Part shown: in pieces, positions 47,054 to 56,610 of the stretch
How positions within the stretch are numbered: the first letter of the stretch is position 1
Layout: each line of letters opens with the position of its first letter
NCBI GenBank assembly: GCA_947449035.1
Contig: CANFQC010000010.1
Coordinates: 1 to 59,911 of the forward strand
DNA: 59,911 nt
Reading direction: 5' to 3'
Source of the DNA: Actinomycetota bacterium
Lineage (GTDB): Bacteria; Actinomycetota; Actinomycetes; S36-B12
The notes under the pieces: generated by a model
Databases searched by the model: none
What the model was told of the DNA's origin: nothing
Seen by the model: only the letters and a program-made list of their open reading frames with translations
Position numbers and translations under genes: made by a program

Positions 47054-48694
47054 CTAGATGCCTAGCAGGGTGCGCAGATGCCTCGGTGCCGGCGACCCCT
47101 GACTGAGCATGAGGTCATGCACCTGTCGGTCGCTCCAGTCGGAGTGAAGAACTCGGAGGTCGTTCGCGATGTCGGTGACGGCCTTATAGCCGACGAAGTA
47201 GGTCGGCAGTTGACCTGAGGTAAGCAATGCACGCCGCCACTTGCCGACTGCTTCGCCCTCCTCCTGGAAACCGCGGTCACGCATGAGGGCGAAGCCTTCG
47301 TCTTCGGTCATCTCACCGGCATGCACGCCGACATCGAGGATTGCGTTGATAGTCATGCGCAACTGCATCTTTAGCTGCTGGAGTCGAATGGCGAGAGCTG
47401 AGCGCGGATCATCGGCGGGCGTGTAGCCGCGATTGATCATCAGTTGCTCGGCGTAGACTGCCCAACCCTCAACGAAGACTCCACTCATGCCGAACTTACG
47501 GACGAATGACGCAGCCTTAAGGGCACGCGCATGCGCAAGTTGCAAGACGTGACCGGGGAAAGCCTCGTGGATCGTGAGGTCGTGCAGCTGCACGCCGTTG
47601 TACTCGCGGTAGAAGGAGTCGATGCGCTCTGGAGACCAGTCAGCAGGGGTCGGAGACACCGCAACGAAGGTTGGCACAGGTGCGGTCTCGAGCGGGCCAG
47701 GTGCATCGCAATAGGCGACAGCCACGCCGCGATGGATCTCGGGCATTTCACTAACTCGTACGTCGATGTCGGGAACCCAGACGAGATCGTGGGCGATGGT
47801 GAATTCACGCGAGCGATCGTTGGCGGCCTCGACCAGGGAGAGAACAGTGTCATTGGTAACCGGGAAGTCACTGGCCACCTGTGCGAGCGCTCGCTCGACG
47901 ACATCGCGGCCGCTATCTCCGAGATACTCGCAGGCAACTTCTCGGATTTGCTCGCTGACGAGATCGAGATTTGCGTGGGCATCCTCGAGGAGTGAGCTTG
48001 GAGTGGTGCCGTCATCGAGTCGATGCCAGAGCACCGCGGAGTAAAGGCGCTCTCCTAGCCGCGGATTCTTGCGAGACACGGGAAGCTGCTCACCGAGCCA
48101 CGCGGTGAAGTCATCAATGGCCGTGATCGCTGTCGCCACGGGGTCGCCACGCATGCCGTTCTCGGCGAGCAGCGGGGAAAGTTGCCCCTCAATGAGAGCG
48201 CGTGCGCCGGCGAACTGAGCAATGGCGGTCTCGACATGTATCTGCGGCATCTCCTGCAGGGTCTCGCGAGCGTCAGCGAGGAAACGCGGGATTTCGCTCA
48301 GTCGTCCGACCGCGCTGGTGAGGCGATCGGTGAGGGGTGCAAAGTCACGCGAGAGCAGAAGATGAAGTGAGGTGCCCGGATTCCAGGCCATCGGATTCCA
48401 GGCCTGCTCGCGCAACTCGGTCTCATCGAAGGCGGCTTTCGTCAGCGCGGAACGAAGGATCTCGAGGTCCACGAAGTCGGCTACATCGAGTTCGACATCA
48501 TCGACTGCATCGAGAGCAGTGAGGTGATCGTCGATTCGCGCGGTGCGCGAACCTACGGCGCTGTCGGTCAGGTCGGGCAGTTCACTGTCATGCGAATGGT
48601 CGCCAAGCCAGGTCGCGGCAACGGGATCAGCAGCGAGCAGTTCGGCCAGTACCGCATTGGCGATCGCATGAAACTGGCGCGTTGGCTCGTTCAT
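47054..48694 (-). CDS. DUF885 family protein (putative zinc peptidase)
   Basis: A 546-residue helical protein with a zincin motif in DLTIHEAFPGHVLQLAHAR, the HEAFPGH form typical of the DUF885 family. A downstream FVEGWAVYAEQLMI supplies the third ligand. The role is not settled, with peptidase or hydrolase activity predicted. The stop is followed by the mazG start with a four-base overlap (ATGA). Confidence 0.9.
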   Translation of the reverse strand: MNEPTRQFHAIANAVLAELLAADPVAATWLGDHSHDSELPDLTDSAVGSRTARIDDHLTALDAVDDVELDVADFVDLEILRSALTKAAFDETELREQAWNPMAWNPGTSLHLLLSRDFAPLTDRLTSAVGRLSEIPRFLADARETLQEMPQIHVETAIAQFAGARALIEGQLSPLLAENGMRGDPVATAITAIDDFTAWLGEQLPVSRKNPRLGERLYSAVLWHRLDDGTTPSSLLEDAHANLDLVSEQIREVACEYLGDSGRDVVERALAQVASDFPVTNDTVLSLVEAANDRSREFTIAHDLVWVPDIDVRVSEMPEIHRGVAVAYCDAPGPLETAPVPTFVAVSPTPADWSPERIDSFYREYNGVQLHDLTIHEAFPGHVLQLAHARALKAASFVRKFGMSGVFVEGWAVYAEQLMINRGYTPADDPRSALAIRLQQLKMQLRMTINAILDVGVHAGEMTEDEGFALMRDRGFQEEGEAVGKWRRALLTSGQLPTYFVGYKAVTDIANDLRVLHSDWSDRQVHDLMLSQGSPAPRHLRTLLGI

Positions 48695-49404
48695 GCCAGG
48701 CCTTCCGCCGCGCGGATCTCCGCAATGCGTCTACGCGTTGCATCACGCAAGGCACCCTCGGCATCCCAGCCGCGTTCGCGTGCGACGGAGACGAGTGCCA
48801 GCAAGAGATCGCCAAGTTGATCACTCGAGCCAACTCCCGACATGGCGCTGTTGGCAGCCGCGATTGCGGCGAGCTCCGGCGCAGGGTTCTCGAGCCGCGT
48901 GCTGCGACTGAGCACCTTGGAGGCACGAAGCAAGGCCGGAAGATTCGCTGGGATTCCGTCAGTGACGGACTCGCGGTTCTTCTCCTTGGCTTTCAGTGCA
49001 TGCCAGTCGGCTTCAACCTCATCGGCACTCTTGCCCGCGGTCGTGTCATCTGCGGCCTTGTCGAAGACATGCGGATGGCGCGCGATCAGCTTGCGCGTAA
49101 TGCCGTCAGCAACATCGTCGATGTTCCAGGGATCGTCCGTGTCGTCCTGCGCGATGCGCGAGTGGAATACGACTTGAAGAAGGAGATCACCAAGCTCCTC
49201 GCGCATACCGGCACGATCACCGGCTTCGATCGCTTCGACGCTCTCGTAGGACTCCTCGATCAAGTACTCGACGAGCGACTCATGGGTCTGGCGCGCATCC
49301 CACGGGCAGCCGCCCGGTGAACGAAGGGTGTCCATGACCGCGACGAGGTCCAGCAGTCGCGCTCCCGGGCTCTTTCCCGAAGCTGTGCCCTCCGGCGCAG
49401 GCAT
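48691..49404 (-). CDS. mazG: MazG nucleoside triphosphate pyrophosphohydrolase
   Basis: A 237-residue MazG-like enzyme that hydrolyses non-canonical dNTPs to limit mutagenesis. The metal motif is SPGGCPWDARQTHESLVEYL-like, with IEESYESVEAIEAGDRAG and REELGDLLLQVVFHSRIA. One catalytic domain is complete; the C-terminal second one is reduced. It starts 2 bases after the SurA-like lipoprotein gene and overlaps the DUF885 gene. Confidence 0.93.
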   Translation of the reverse strand: MPAPEGTASGKSPGARLLDLVAVMDTLRSPGGCPWDARQTHESLVEYLIEESYESVEAIEAGDRAGMREELGDLLLQVVFHSRIAQDDTDDPWNIDDVADGITRKLIARHPHVFDKAADDTTAGKSADEVEADWHALKAKEKNRESVTDGIPANLPALLRASKVLSRSTRLENPAPELAAIAAANSAMSGVGSSDQLGDLLLALVSVARERGWDAEGALRDATRRRIAEIRAAEGLA

Positions 49405-49406
49405 GA

Positions 49407-50018
49407 CTAGTCGGCCGGCGGGATGGAGAGGTCGCTGGGCGGTGCCTGAAGCTTGATGGTGTCGGGGCTCCAGCTGCCGTAACGCGGGTTAACCGTGACA
49501 CCCAATTGATTTGCCGTCGTGACCAAAGCCTGCTGGAAAATGGTCTGCGACTCCTCGGGGGTCGCATTCGGCGCAAGTACCTTCTCGATCTTCGGGGTCA
49601 GCACATTCGCGCGCAGGAATGCCGGTACCGCATTCGGTGCGATGCCGCTCTGCGCGGCGCTGGCCGTGATCTGCTCTTCGGTGGCGCCGGCCTGCAGGAG
49701 GCTCTTTCCGGCAGCATCGATCTCACCCTGGCTCGCCGTGACACCGGTCGCGCCCGCAAGCGCGTCGAGGAGATCCAGGTAGATCAGCAGGTTGAGGGAG
49801 TTCGAGGTGACGCTCTGGTCGATGGAGTTCGGCGACTTGCCCGTAGCAATGAGCACGCCCTGAGCCCAGTCGGTGAGCTGCTGAGCAGTGATGGTCTCGG
49901 AGCCCACTGTCGCGGCGGTGCTGGCGTTGGTCGAACCGCAGGCGCTCACGAGCAGGCTGGAGGCAGCCAGGCTCGCGGTCAGGAGGGCTACGGATACTGC
50001 ACGGGTGCGACGCTTCAC
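49407..50018 (-). CDS. SurA-like lipoprotein
   Basis: A 203-residue lipoprotein (lipobox LLVSACGS, Cys27). The mature part is a helical SurA N-terminal-like chaperone domain: AATVGSETITAQQLTDWAQG, LNLLIYLDLLDALAGATGVT, QGEIDAAGKSLLQAGATEEQ. No parvulin catalytic domain follows. Such proteins lie beside mfd and mazG in actinobacteria and are thought to aid secretion folding. The ATG shares one base with the mfd stop on the same strand. Confidence 0.82.
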   Translation of the reverse strand: MKRRTRAVSVALLTASLAASSLLVSACGSTNASTAATVGSETITAQQLTDWAQGVLIATGKSPNSIDQSVTSNSLNLLIYLDLLDALAGATGVTASQGEIDAAGKSLLQAGATEEQITASAAQSGIAPNAVPAFLRANVLTPKIEKVLAPNATPEESQTIFQQALVTTANQLGVTVNPRYGSWSPDTIKLQAPPSDLSIPPAD

Positions 50019-53000
50019 TACTTCTTCTCCGATTCAGGTGCGAGGGTCTTGGACGGCCAGAGCGCCGAGATGAGTTCGGTGGCCCAGCCGAGCAATTCCG
50101 TGCCGCTCACCGGAGCACCGCCCATGAGGGCCGTGACCGGACGCGGCACGATGATGGTACGAGTTGCGGGCTTGAGCAGCGTGCGCGGGTATAGCCGAGT
50201 CAGGCGCATCTGGCCCGATTCCGGCAGTTCGACCGGCGCGAAGCGCACACCCTGGCCCTGCACGACGACCTCGGTCAGGCCGACCGAGCGGGCCAGCACC
50301 CTGAACCGAGCGACCGCCAGCAAGGCCTCGACCGGGGTCGGCAGAGAGCCATAGCGGTCGGTCAGTTCCGCCGCGACCTCGTCGACCTGCTCATTCGTAT
50401 GGGCATCAGCGAGGCGCTTGTACGCCTCCAGGCGCAAGCGCTCGTGGGGCACATAGTCATGCGGGATGTGAGCGTCGATGGGCAACTCGACCTTGATTTC
50501 GGGAAGCACGACCTCTGCATCACCCTTGTGCTCAGCGAGTGCCTCGCCGACGAGGCGGACGTAGAGATCGAATCCAACATCAGCGATATGACCGCTCTGC
50601 TCACCGCCGAGCAGGTTGCCGGCGCCGCGAATCTCGAGATCCTTCAGTGCAATGCGCATGCCGGAACCGAGATCGGTGTGTTGAGCAATCGTCGCGAGAC
50701 GTTCGTGGGCCGTCTCGGTGAGCGGCTTCTCGGGTGAATACAGGAAGTAGGCGTAGGCGCGCTCACGGCCTCGACCAACACGACCGCGCAGCTGGTGCAG
50801 CTGCGACAAGCCGAAGGTATCGGCGCGATCGACAATGAGAGTGTTCGCATTTGCGATATCGATACCCGACTCGACGATGGTGGTACACACCAGCACGTCA
50901 ATCTGCTTATCCCAGAAGTCGACGATTACCTGTTCGAGCTGGTGCTCCCCCATCTGACCGTGAGCTACGGCGATACGTGCCTCAGGCACGAGATCACGTA
51001 ACCGAGATGCCACGCGGTCAATGGACTCGACGCGGTTGTGCACGAAGAACACCTGGCCGTCGCGCATCAGTTCACGACGCATGGCTGCAGAGATCTGCTT
51101 GTCGTCATAGGGGCCGACGAAGGTGAGCACCGGGTGACGCTCTTCCGGCGGAGTCTGGATCACTGACATCTCGCGAATACCCGTGACCGCCATCTCCAGA
51201 GTCCGCGGAATTGGCGTGGCGGACATCGCGAGCACATCGACATTGGTGCGAAGCGCCTTCAGGTATTCCTTGTGCTCGACACCGAAGCGCTGCTCCTCGT
51301 CGAGGATCACCAGGCCGAGATCCTTGAAGCGCACATCAGGAGTGAGCAGGCGATGTGTGCCAATGACCACATCGACCGAGCCATCGGTCACACCCGCGAG
51401 CACCTCCTTGGCTTCCTTGTCGGAGCTGAAGCGCGAGAGAGCCGCCACCTTGACCGGAAATGCGCTGTAGCGATCGGCAAAAGTCGAGAAATGCTGTTGC
51501 ACGAGCAGCGTGGTCGGCACGAGTACCGCGACCTGCTTACCGTCCTGAACTGCCTTGAACGCTGCACGCACGGCGATCTCAGTCTTGCCATAACCGACAT
51601 CACCGCAGATCAGGCGATCCATAGGCACAGTGCGCTCCATGTCAGCCTTGACCTCGTCGATGCACGCCAACTGATCAGGAGTTTCGACGTACGCGAAAGC
51701 ATCTTCGAGCTCGTGCTGCCACGGCGTATCAGCCGCGAAGGCGTGGCCCTTGGCTGCCTGGCGTGCGGCGTAGAGGCGAATGAGCTCGCCGGCGATCTGC
51801 TTGACCGCCTTACGTGCACGACCCTTGGCCTTTTGCCAGTCAGCGCCACCGAGGCGATGCACGGTTGGCGCCTCACCTCCGACGTACTTGGTGACCAGAT
51901 CGAGTTGATCCGTGGGCACGTACAGCCGATCAGCAGGCTGTCCGCGCTTACTCGAGGCGTATTCGAGGACGAGGTACTCGCGGGTTGCATCACCGACGGT
52001 GCGCTGCACCATCTCGATGTACTTGCCGACGCCATGCTGCTCATGTACGACGAAGTCACCGGTCTTCAGTGACAACGGGTCGATCGTGCGACGGCGCCGC
52101 GAGGGCAGCCGGCGCATGTCACGAGTCGCCGAGCGCTGACCTGAGACATCGGCCTCCGTAATCAGCACGAGGCCGGGGAAGATAAATCCGGAGTCCAGAC
52201 GACCGGTCGTGATGTGCACGACGCCCGGCTGAGCATCGATCAAGTCATCTACCAGCCGTGCCGCAACATCCTCGCCGGCGAGAGTCTCGGCGATGCGCTC
52301 AGCAGAGCCATGACCTTGGGTGATGAAACCGACCACGCGCCCTTCAGCAAGCCACGTGCGCAGATCGGTCACGATTGCGGTGTAGTCACCCTTGTAGCCA
52401 TTGCACTCGCTGGCATCGACCGTGATGCGCAGTTCAGTGTCCTCTGCCAGTTCATCATCACTGGGCAGCGCGCTGAGATCCCACCAGCGCATTGAGCGCT
52501 GAATGGCCGCGATCTGCAGATCATCGATCGACAGGTAATTGAGCCCCGCGAGATCGATCGGGGTCTCGTTTCCCGCAGCAGCGTTGTGCCACGAAGCAGC
52601 CAGAAACTCCTCAGCCGTGCGAACAAGGTCGTGGGCGCGCGCGTCAATGCGCTCGGGCTGCATCGTGACGACCTGGGTGCCCGAAGCCAGCAGCTCGATC
52701 AGCGAGGTCATGCCGTCGGCAAGCACCGGTGAGAGTGATTCCATGCCCTCGACAGTGATGCCATTGGCCAGCTTGTCGCACATCTCAGTGAGCTGCGGAA
52801 TGGAGGACAGTTGCGCCGCGCGTGCGCGCACCTGATCAGTGAGCAACAGCTCTCGCACTGCCGGTGCCCAGAGACCCTCGTCGACATTCTCGAGGGATCG
52901 CTGATCGGCGACAGCGAAACTGCGGATCTCCTCGACGTTGTCGCCCCAGAATTCGATGCGCAACGGGTGCTCATTGGTGGGCGGGAAGACATCGAGAATG

Positions 53001-53548
53001 CCACCACGCGCGGCGACCTGGCCGCGGCGTTCCACGAGATCGACGCGCTCGTAACCCAGGCCGACGAGTCGCTCGACGATTTCCATCGGATCGCCTTGGT
53101 CATTGACTCGCAGGCGCACAGGCTCGGCATCACCGATACCGATGATGATCGGCTGGGCCACGGCGCGAATCGACGCCACGATGATGTCGATCGGGCCGGT
53201 GAGCGAGTCAGATGCATCGGGATGCGCGAGACGGCGAAGCACAGCAACACGACGACCCACGGTGTCGAGTGATGGCGAGAGCCGTTCGTGCGGAAGTGTC
53301 TCCCACGATGGGAAGACCTCTACGTGAGCGTCGACGAGCAACTCTCGTAACTGAGCAGCGACATCCTCGGCCTCGCGGCCAGTGGGAGTGACGACGAGAA
53401 CAGGTGCGCCGCGACCGCTGATCATTGCGGCCACCGCAGGCTGAGCGGGAACCGCCGCAGTGACATGCACCGGAGAACTTCCCGCGGGCATGTCGATGAC
53501 CGCGGCGAGCTCGCCGCGCAGTGACTTCAGGAGACCGGCAAGGCTCAC
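50018..53548 (-). CDS. mfd: Transcription-repair coupling factor
   Basis: Displaces RNA polymerase stalled at DNA damage and recruits UvrA. The 1176-residue protein has the UvrB-like N-terminus (VLVVTPTGREAEDVAAQL, VFPSWETLPHERLSPS), the RNA polymerase interaction domain (GDFVVHEQHGVGKYIEM) and a RecG-like helicase with Walker A CGDVGYGKTEIA, DEEQRFG and QLHQLRGRVGRGRERAYAYF. The C-terminal TRCF domain is present (GYDVLVR-like to LPTPVEALLAVARFRV). Its start overlaps the cysQ stop by four bases. Confidence 0.96.
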   Translation of the reverse strand: MSLAGLLKSLRGELAAVIDMPAGSSPVHVTAAVPAQPAVAAMISGRGAPVLVVTPTGREAEDVAAQLRELLVDAHVEVFPSWETLPHERLSPSLDTVGRRVAVLRRLAHPDASDSLTGPIDIIVASIRAVAQPIIIGIGDAEPVRLRVNDQGDPMEIVERLVGLGYERVDLVERRGQVAARGGILDVFPPTNEHPLRIEFWGDNVEEIRSFAVADQRSLENVDEGLWAPAVRELLLTDQVRARAAQLSSIPQLTEMCDKLANGITVEGMESLSPVLADGMTSLIELLASGTQVVTMQPERIDARAHDLVRTAEEFLAASWHNAAAGNETPIDLAGLNYLSIDDLQIAAIQRSMRWWDLSALPSDDELAEDTELRITVDASECNGYKGDYTAIVTDLRTWLAEGRVVGFITQGHGSAERIAETLAGEDVAARLVDDLIDAQPGVVHITTGRLDSGFIFPGLVLITEADVSGQRSATRDMRRLPSRRRRTIDPLSLKTGDFVVHEQHGVGKYIEMVQRTVGDATREYLVLEYASSKRGQPADRLYVPTDQLDLVTKYVGGEAPTVHRLGGADWQKAKGRARKAVKQIAGELIRLYAARQAAKGHAFAADTPWQHELEDAFAYVETPDQLACIDEVKADMERTVPMDRLICGDVGYGKTEIAVRAAFKAVQDGKQVAVLVPTTLLVQQHFSTFADRYSAFPVKVAALSRFSSDKEAKEVLAGVTDGSVDVVIGTHRLLTPDVRFKDLGLVILDEEQRFGVEHKEYLKALRTNVDVLAMSATPIPRTLEMAVTGIREMSVIQTPPEERHPVLTFVGPYDDKQISAAMRRELMRDGQVFFVHNRVESIDRVASRLRDLVPEARIAVAHGQMGEHQLEQVIVDFWDKQIDVLVCTTIVESGIDIANANTLIVDRADTFGLSQLHQLRGRVGRGRERAYAYFLYSPEKPLTETAHERLATIAQHTDLGSGMRIALKDLEIRGAGNLLGGEQSGHIADVGFDLYVRLVGEALAEHKGDAEVVLPEIKVELPIDAHIPHDYVPHERLRLEAYKRLADAHTNEQVDEVAAELTDRYGSLPTPVEALLAVARFRVLARSVGLTEVVVQGQGVRFAPVELPESGQMRLTRLYPRTLLKPATRTIIVPRPVTALMGGAPVSGTELLGWATELISALWPSKTLAPESEKK

Positions 53549-54369
53549 GAAGCAGCAGCCTCGCGAAGTGCTGCACGGAGGTGATCAACAAGCGCCGGGT
53601 GCACGACCACGAGATCGGTGACATACGGCGGCATGTGGTTGAAGGTGACCTCACTGCCAACAACGTGCGAGGGAATGAGCCCGTAGTGCTGGGCGACGCC
53701 ATAAGGGGCTGCGACATCCCACTCATAGAAGCCGGTGTCGTGCACATAGGCCTCTGCGCGACCGCACAGGATCTCGTTGACCTTGGCACCGACCGAGCCA
53801 ACGTCCATGATCTCGACACCGTGCGAATTGATGCCGGCATCGGCAAGTAGGCGCGAGAGGATCTCGACAGTCGCGCCTAGCGTTGCCGGTGGGCGGCTGC
53901 GCGAGGCGACTATGCGAATCGGACGATCAGTCGGAAGAGGCGCAGGTGCCGCACCCGCGTCGGCCATCGTGCGGGTGAGCTCCTGCGCAGGCAAATCAAC
54001 GGTGCAAGCCGACAGGCGCTGCTCGGATGCATGCCAAAGAGCAATGTGCACCGCAAAATCTGCGCGACCCTGGCCGTATTCGTAGGTGCCGTCGAGCGGG
54101 TCGACGATCCAGACGCGTTCGTGGGCGAGGCGAAGGTCATTGTCCTTCTCCTCCTCGCTCAAAATCGCGTCGTCGGGGCGTGCTTCGCGAAGAGCCGCCA
54201 CGATGAACTCATTGGCTGCCTGATCGCCAGCCTTGCGGAGCTCATTCGCACGATCCTTGTCACTGGGATCAATTGCGCCGAAGGAATCACGCAACTCAAG
54301 CAGAAGCTGACCGGCCTGCTTGGCCACCATCGACGAGAGTTCCGCATCGCTGATCGGGAGATCTGTCAT
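53545..54369 (-). CDS. cysQ: 3'(2'),5'-bisphosphate nucleotidase CysQ (inositol monophosphatase family)
   Basis: Removes the 3'-phosphate from PAP, a by-product of sulfate assimilation. The 274-residue protein has the Li-sensitive phosphatase motifs: ILSEEEKDND, WIVDPLDGTYEYGQGRADFAVHIAL, and the C-terminal WDVAAPYGVAQHYG. The family also contains inositol phosphatases, but the EEEKDN form suits CysQ. It is followed directly by mfd. Confidence 0.88.
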   Translation of the reverse strand: MTDLPISDAELSSMVAKQAGQLLLELRDSFGAIDPSDKDRANELRKAGDQAANEFIVAALREARPDDAILSEEEKDNDLRLAHERVWIVDPLDGTYEYGQGRADFAVHIALWHASEQRLSACTVDLPAQELTRTMADAGAAPAPLPTDRPIRIVASRSRPPATLGATVEILSRLLADAGINSHGVEIMDVGSVGAKVNEILCGRAEAYVHDTGFYEWDVAAPYGVAQHYGLIPSHVVGSEVTFNHMPPYVTDLVVVHPALVDHLRAALREAAAS

Positions 54370-54371
54370 CG

Positions 54372-54971
54372 CTATTCCTTTGCCGGGCCGGTGTTGAACA
54401 TGCTCTGGGTGCGCTCGAGACCAGTGGTGATCAGCGAGCAGGTTGCATCTGCCGCACGCTCAATGAGTTCGGGTAGTTCTGCGCGCTCGCTGCTCGCGAA
54501 GGGCTTCAGTACGAAGTCCGCGGGATCCTGGCGACCTGGCGGGCGACCGATGCCGATACGCACGCGATAGAAGTCACCGGTGCCGAGAGCTTTGCGCATG
54601 CTCTTGAGGCCATTGTGACCGTTATCGCCGCCACCGAGCTTCACGCGCAGTGCCGCGAAGGGAATGTCGAGCTCGTCATGAATGGCAATGAGACGCTCGA
54701 CCGGGATGTCATAGAACTGCATCAGTGCCTTGATTGGGCCGCCTGACTCGTTCATATAAGACAACGATTCAACCAGGATGATCGGAGTCTGGCTGCCCGG
54801 CATTCCGAGCTTGCCCTCGAGCACCATCGCATTTGCTCGCTTGTGGCGCGAGAGCTTTCCACCTGTCATTGCCGCAATGCGATCCACGGCCATGTACCCG
54901 ACGTTGTGCCGGGTGGCGGAATAATCAGGACCGGGGTTCCCGAGCCCGGCTATAAGCCACGCATCACTCAT
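54372..54971 (-). CDS. pth: Peptidyl-tRNA hydrolase
   Basis: Recycles tRNA from peptidyl-tRNA released early from ribosomes. The 199-residue protein has IAGLGNPGPDYSATRHNVGYMAVD with the catalytic His, SYMNESGG, HDELDIPF and GGDNGHNGLKSM. All key residues are present. It begins 40 bases after rplY and ends 2 bases before cysQ. Confidence 0.96.
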   Translation of the reverse strand: MSDAWLIAGLGNPGPDYSATRHNVGYMAVDRIAAMTGGKLSRHKRANAMVLEGKLGMPGSQTPIILVESLSYMNESGGPIKALMQFYDIPVERLIAIHDELDIPFAALRVKLGGGDNGHNGLKSMRKALGTGDFYRVRIGIGRPPGRQDPADFVLKPFASSERAELPELIERAADATCSLITTGLERTQSMFNTGPAKE

Positions 54972-55011
54972 GGGAATCCCGGTCCTGACTATTCGTGCAA
55001 TGAAGCCTTAA

Positions 55012-55452
55012 TTACTCAGCTGCTGCAGCGGCGGCTGCGGCATCAGCCGCATCGGCTGCGTCGGCTGCCGCGTTGCCCGAGCGGGCATCCTTGGCGTCCT
55101 GAACAGCCTGTGCCTCGGCGGCCTCGACGAAGGCAACTGCCTCGTTGCCGCGGTCGGTGGCCTCGCCGGCCGAGATGATGATGAGGTCAACGTGCTCGAT
55201 GAAGCGCTTGACCGGCTCGCGCTGAACATCGCGCGGCTTGGTGATGATGGTCTTGCCCTCGAAGCTGATGTTCAGCACCACGCGCGGCTTGCGCAGGGCG
55301 AGCTCGAGCTCATGTGCCGGCAGGGCAACGTGGGTGACTGCTGAGCCCTCGCCGTAGATGACTGCGGGGATGTTTCCCTCGCGGCGCGTGCGGCGTGCGG
55401 CGCCCTTGCCGAAATCGGTGCGGGGAACGGCGGTGATGGAAACGTCAGACAC
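55012..55452 (-). CDS. rplY: 50S ribosomal protein L25, short form with Ala-rich tail
   Basis: Binds 5S rRNA. From GTG 55452, with GAGGAG 9 bases upstream, the protein is 146 residues: VSITAVPRTDFGKGAARRTR, GNIPAVIYGEG, VQREPVKRFIEHVDLI. The 5S-binding domain is complete (to about 95), but the usual C-terminal TL5/CTC domain is replaced by a short Glu/Ala segment and a run of Ala (residues about 110-146). It lies between prs and pth, the usual order. Confidence 0.9.
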   Translation of the reverse strand: MSDVSITAVPRTDFGKGAARRTRREGNIPAVIYGEGSAVTHVALPAHELELALRKPRVVLNISFEGKTIITKPRDVQREPVKRFIEHVDLIIISAGEATDRGNEAVAFVEAAEAQAVQDAKDARSGNAAADAADAADAAAAAAAAE

Positions 55453-55566
55453 TTCTATTTCTCCTCGTACGTCGGACACCTCGGCAAAGCGCGTTGGGCG
55501 CCGACCGCGTCGATCACGGTGCCGGTGCGACACCCTCGCCGAGGAATTGAGAGGAGTCTAACGAGC

Positions 55567-55599
55567 GGGGGCCTGAGGACGAAATCGGCCCTGACCCCC
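55567..55599 (-). terminator. GC-rich hairpin between prs and rplY
   Basis: On the minus strand GGGGGTC and GGCCCCC pair (with one G-T), with inner AGG/CCT pairs around a loop. It sits 13 bases past the prs stop and before rplY, and could end or attenuate transcription. No U-run follows, so confidence is limited. Confidence 0.4.
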
Positions 55600-55612
55600 T
55601 CCTGGGAACGGG

Positions 55613-56608
55613 CTAGTTGCCCATCTGATGCGAGGGGGTGTCATCGAACATGCTCGTGACCGAGCCATCGGTGAAGACCTCGGTAATTGCCTTGGCCAGC
55701 AGCGGGGCGATGGAGAGCACCGTGAGCTTCGGGAACCGGGCCTCGTCGACGATCGGCAAGGTGTCAGTGACGATGACCTCGGAGATATTCGAGTTCTGGA
55801 GGCGGTCACGAGCGGGGTCGCTCAAGATCGCGTGGGTCGCAGCCACGATGACGCCTGCAGCGCCCTGCTCGAAGAGGGTCTCGGCGGCCTTCACGATGGT
55901 TCCGCCGGTATCGATCATGTCGTCGACCACGACGCAGACACGGCCCTCGACCTCACCGACAACCTCGAAGACCTTGACCTGGTTCGGCACATCAGGATCG
56001 CGACGCTTATGGATGATGGCAAGAGGTGCGCCGAGGATGTCGGTCCACTTCTCAGCCACGCGTACGCGACCGGCATCGGGCGAGACCACCGTGATGCGAT
56101 CGTGGCCAACACTCTCCTTGACGTGCTTGGCCAGCAAAGGCAGTGAGAACAGGTGATCGACGGGGCCGTCGAAGAATCCCTGAATCTGCGAGGTGTGCAG
56201 GTCAACAGTCATCAGTCGATCAGCGCCAGCGGTCTTGAACAGGTCAGCGATAAGGCGGGCCGAGATCGGCTCGCGACCGCGGTGCTTCTTGTCCTGGCGG
56301 GCGTATCCGTAGAACGGCATGATCACCGAGATGCGCTTGGCCGAGGCACGCTTGAGCGCGTCGACCATGATCAGCTGCTCCATGATCCAGGTGTTGATCG
56401 GCGTGGTGTGGCTCTGCAGCACGAATGCATCGGCGCCGCGCACCGACTCTTCGAAGCGCACGAAGATCTCGCCATTCGCGAAGTCATACGCCACGGTCTT
56501 CGACAGTGGAATACCAAGCTCATCAGCGACCGCATTGGCCAATTCAGGATGCGAGCGCCCCGCCAGCAGGACGAGCTTCTTCTGAATCGGGGCCATGATC
56601 TCGGTCAC
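55613..56608 (-). CDS. prs: Ribose-phosphate pyrophosphokinase
   Basis: Makes PRPP from ribose-5-phosphate and ATP for nucleotide, histidine and tryptophan synthesis. The 331-residue class I enzyme has YGYARQDKKHRGREPISA (ATP loop), TVDLHTSQIQGFFDGPVDHL, and the PRPP-binding motif VVDDMIDTGGTIVKAAETL. It is followed 2 bases after glmU, the typical order. Confidence 0.97.
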   Translation of the reverse strand: MTEIMAPIQKKLVLLAGRSHPELANAVADELGIPLSKTVAYDFANGEIFVRFEESVRGADAFVLQSHTTPINTWIMEQLIMVDALKRASAKRISVIMPFYGYARQDKKHRGREPISARLIADLFKTAGADRLMTVDLHTSQIQGFFDGPVDHLFSLPLLAKHVKESVGHDRITVVSPDAGRVRVAEKWTDILGAPLAIIHKRRDPDVPNQVKVFEVVGEVEGRVCVVVDDMIDTGGTIVKAAETLFEQGAAGVIVAATHAILSDPARDRLQNSNISEVIVTDTLPIVDEARFPKLTVLSIAPLLAKAITEVFTDGSVTSMFDDTPSHQMGN

Positions 56609-56610
56609 CG

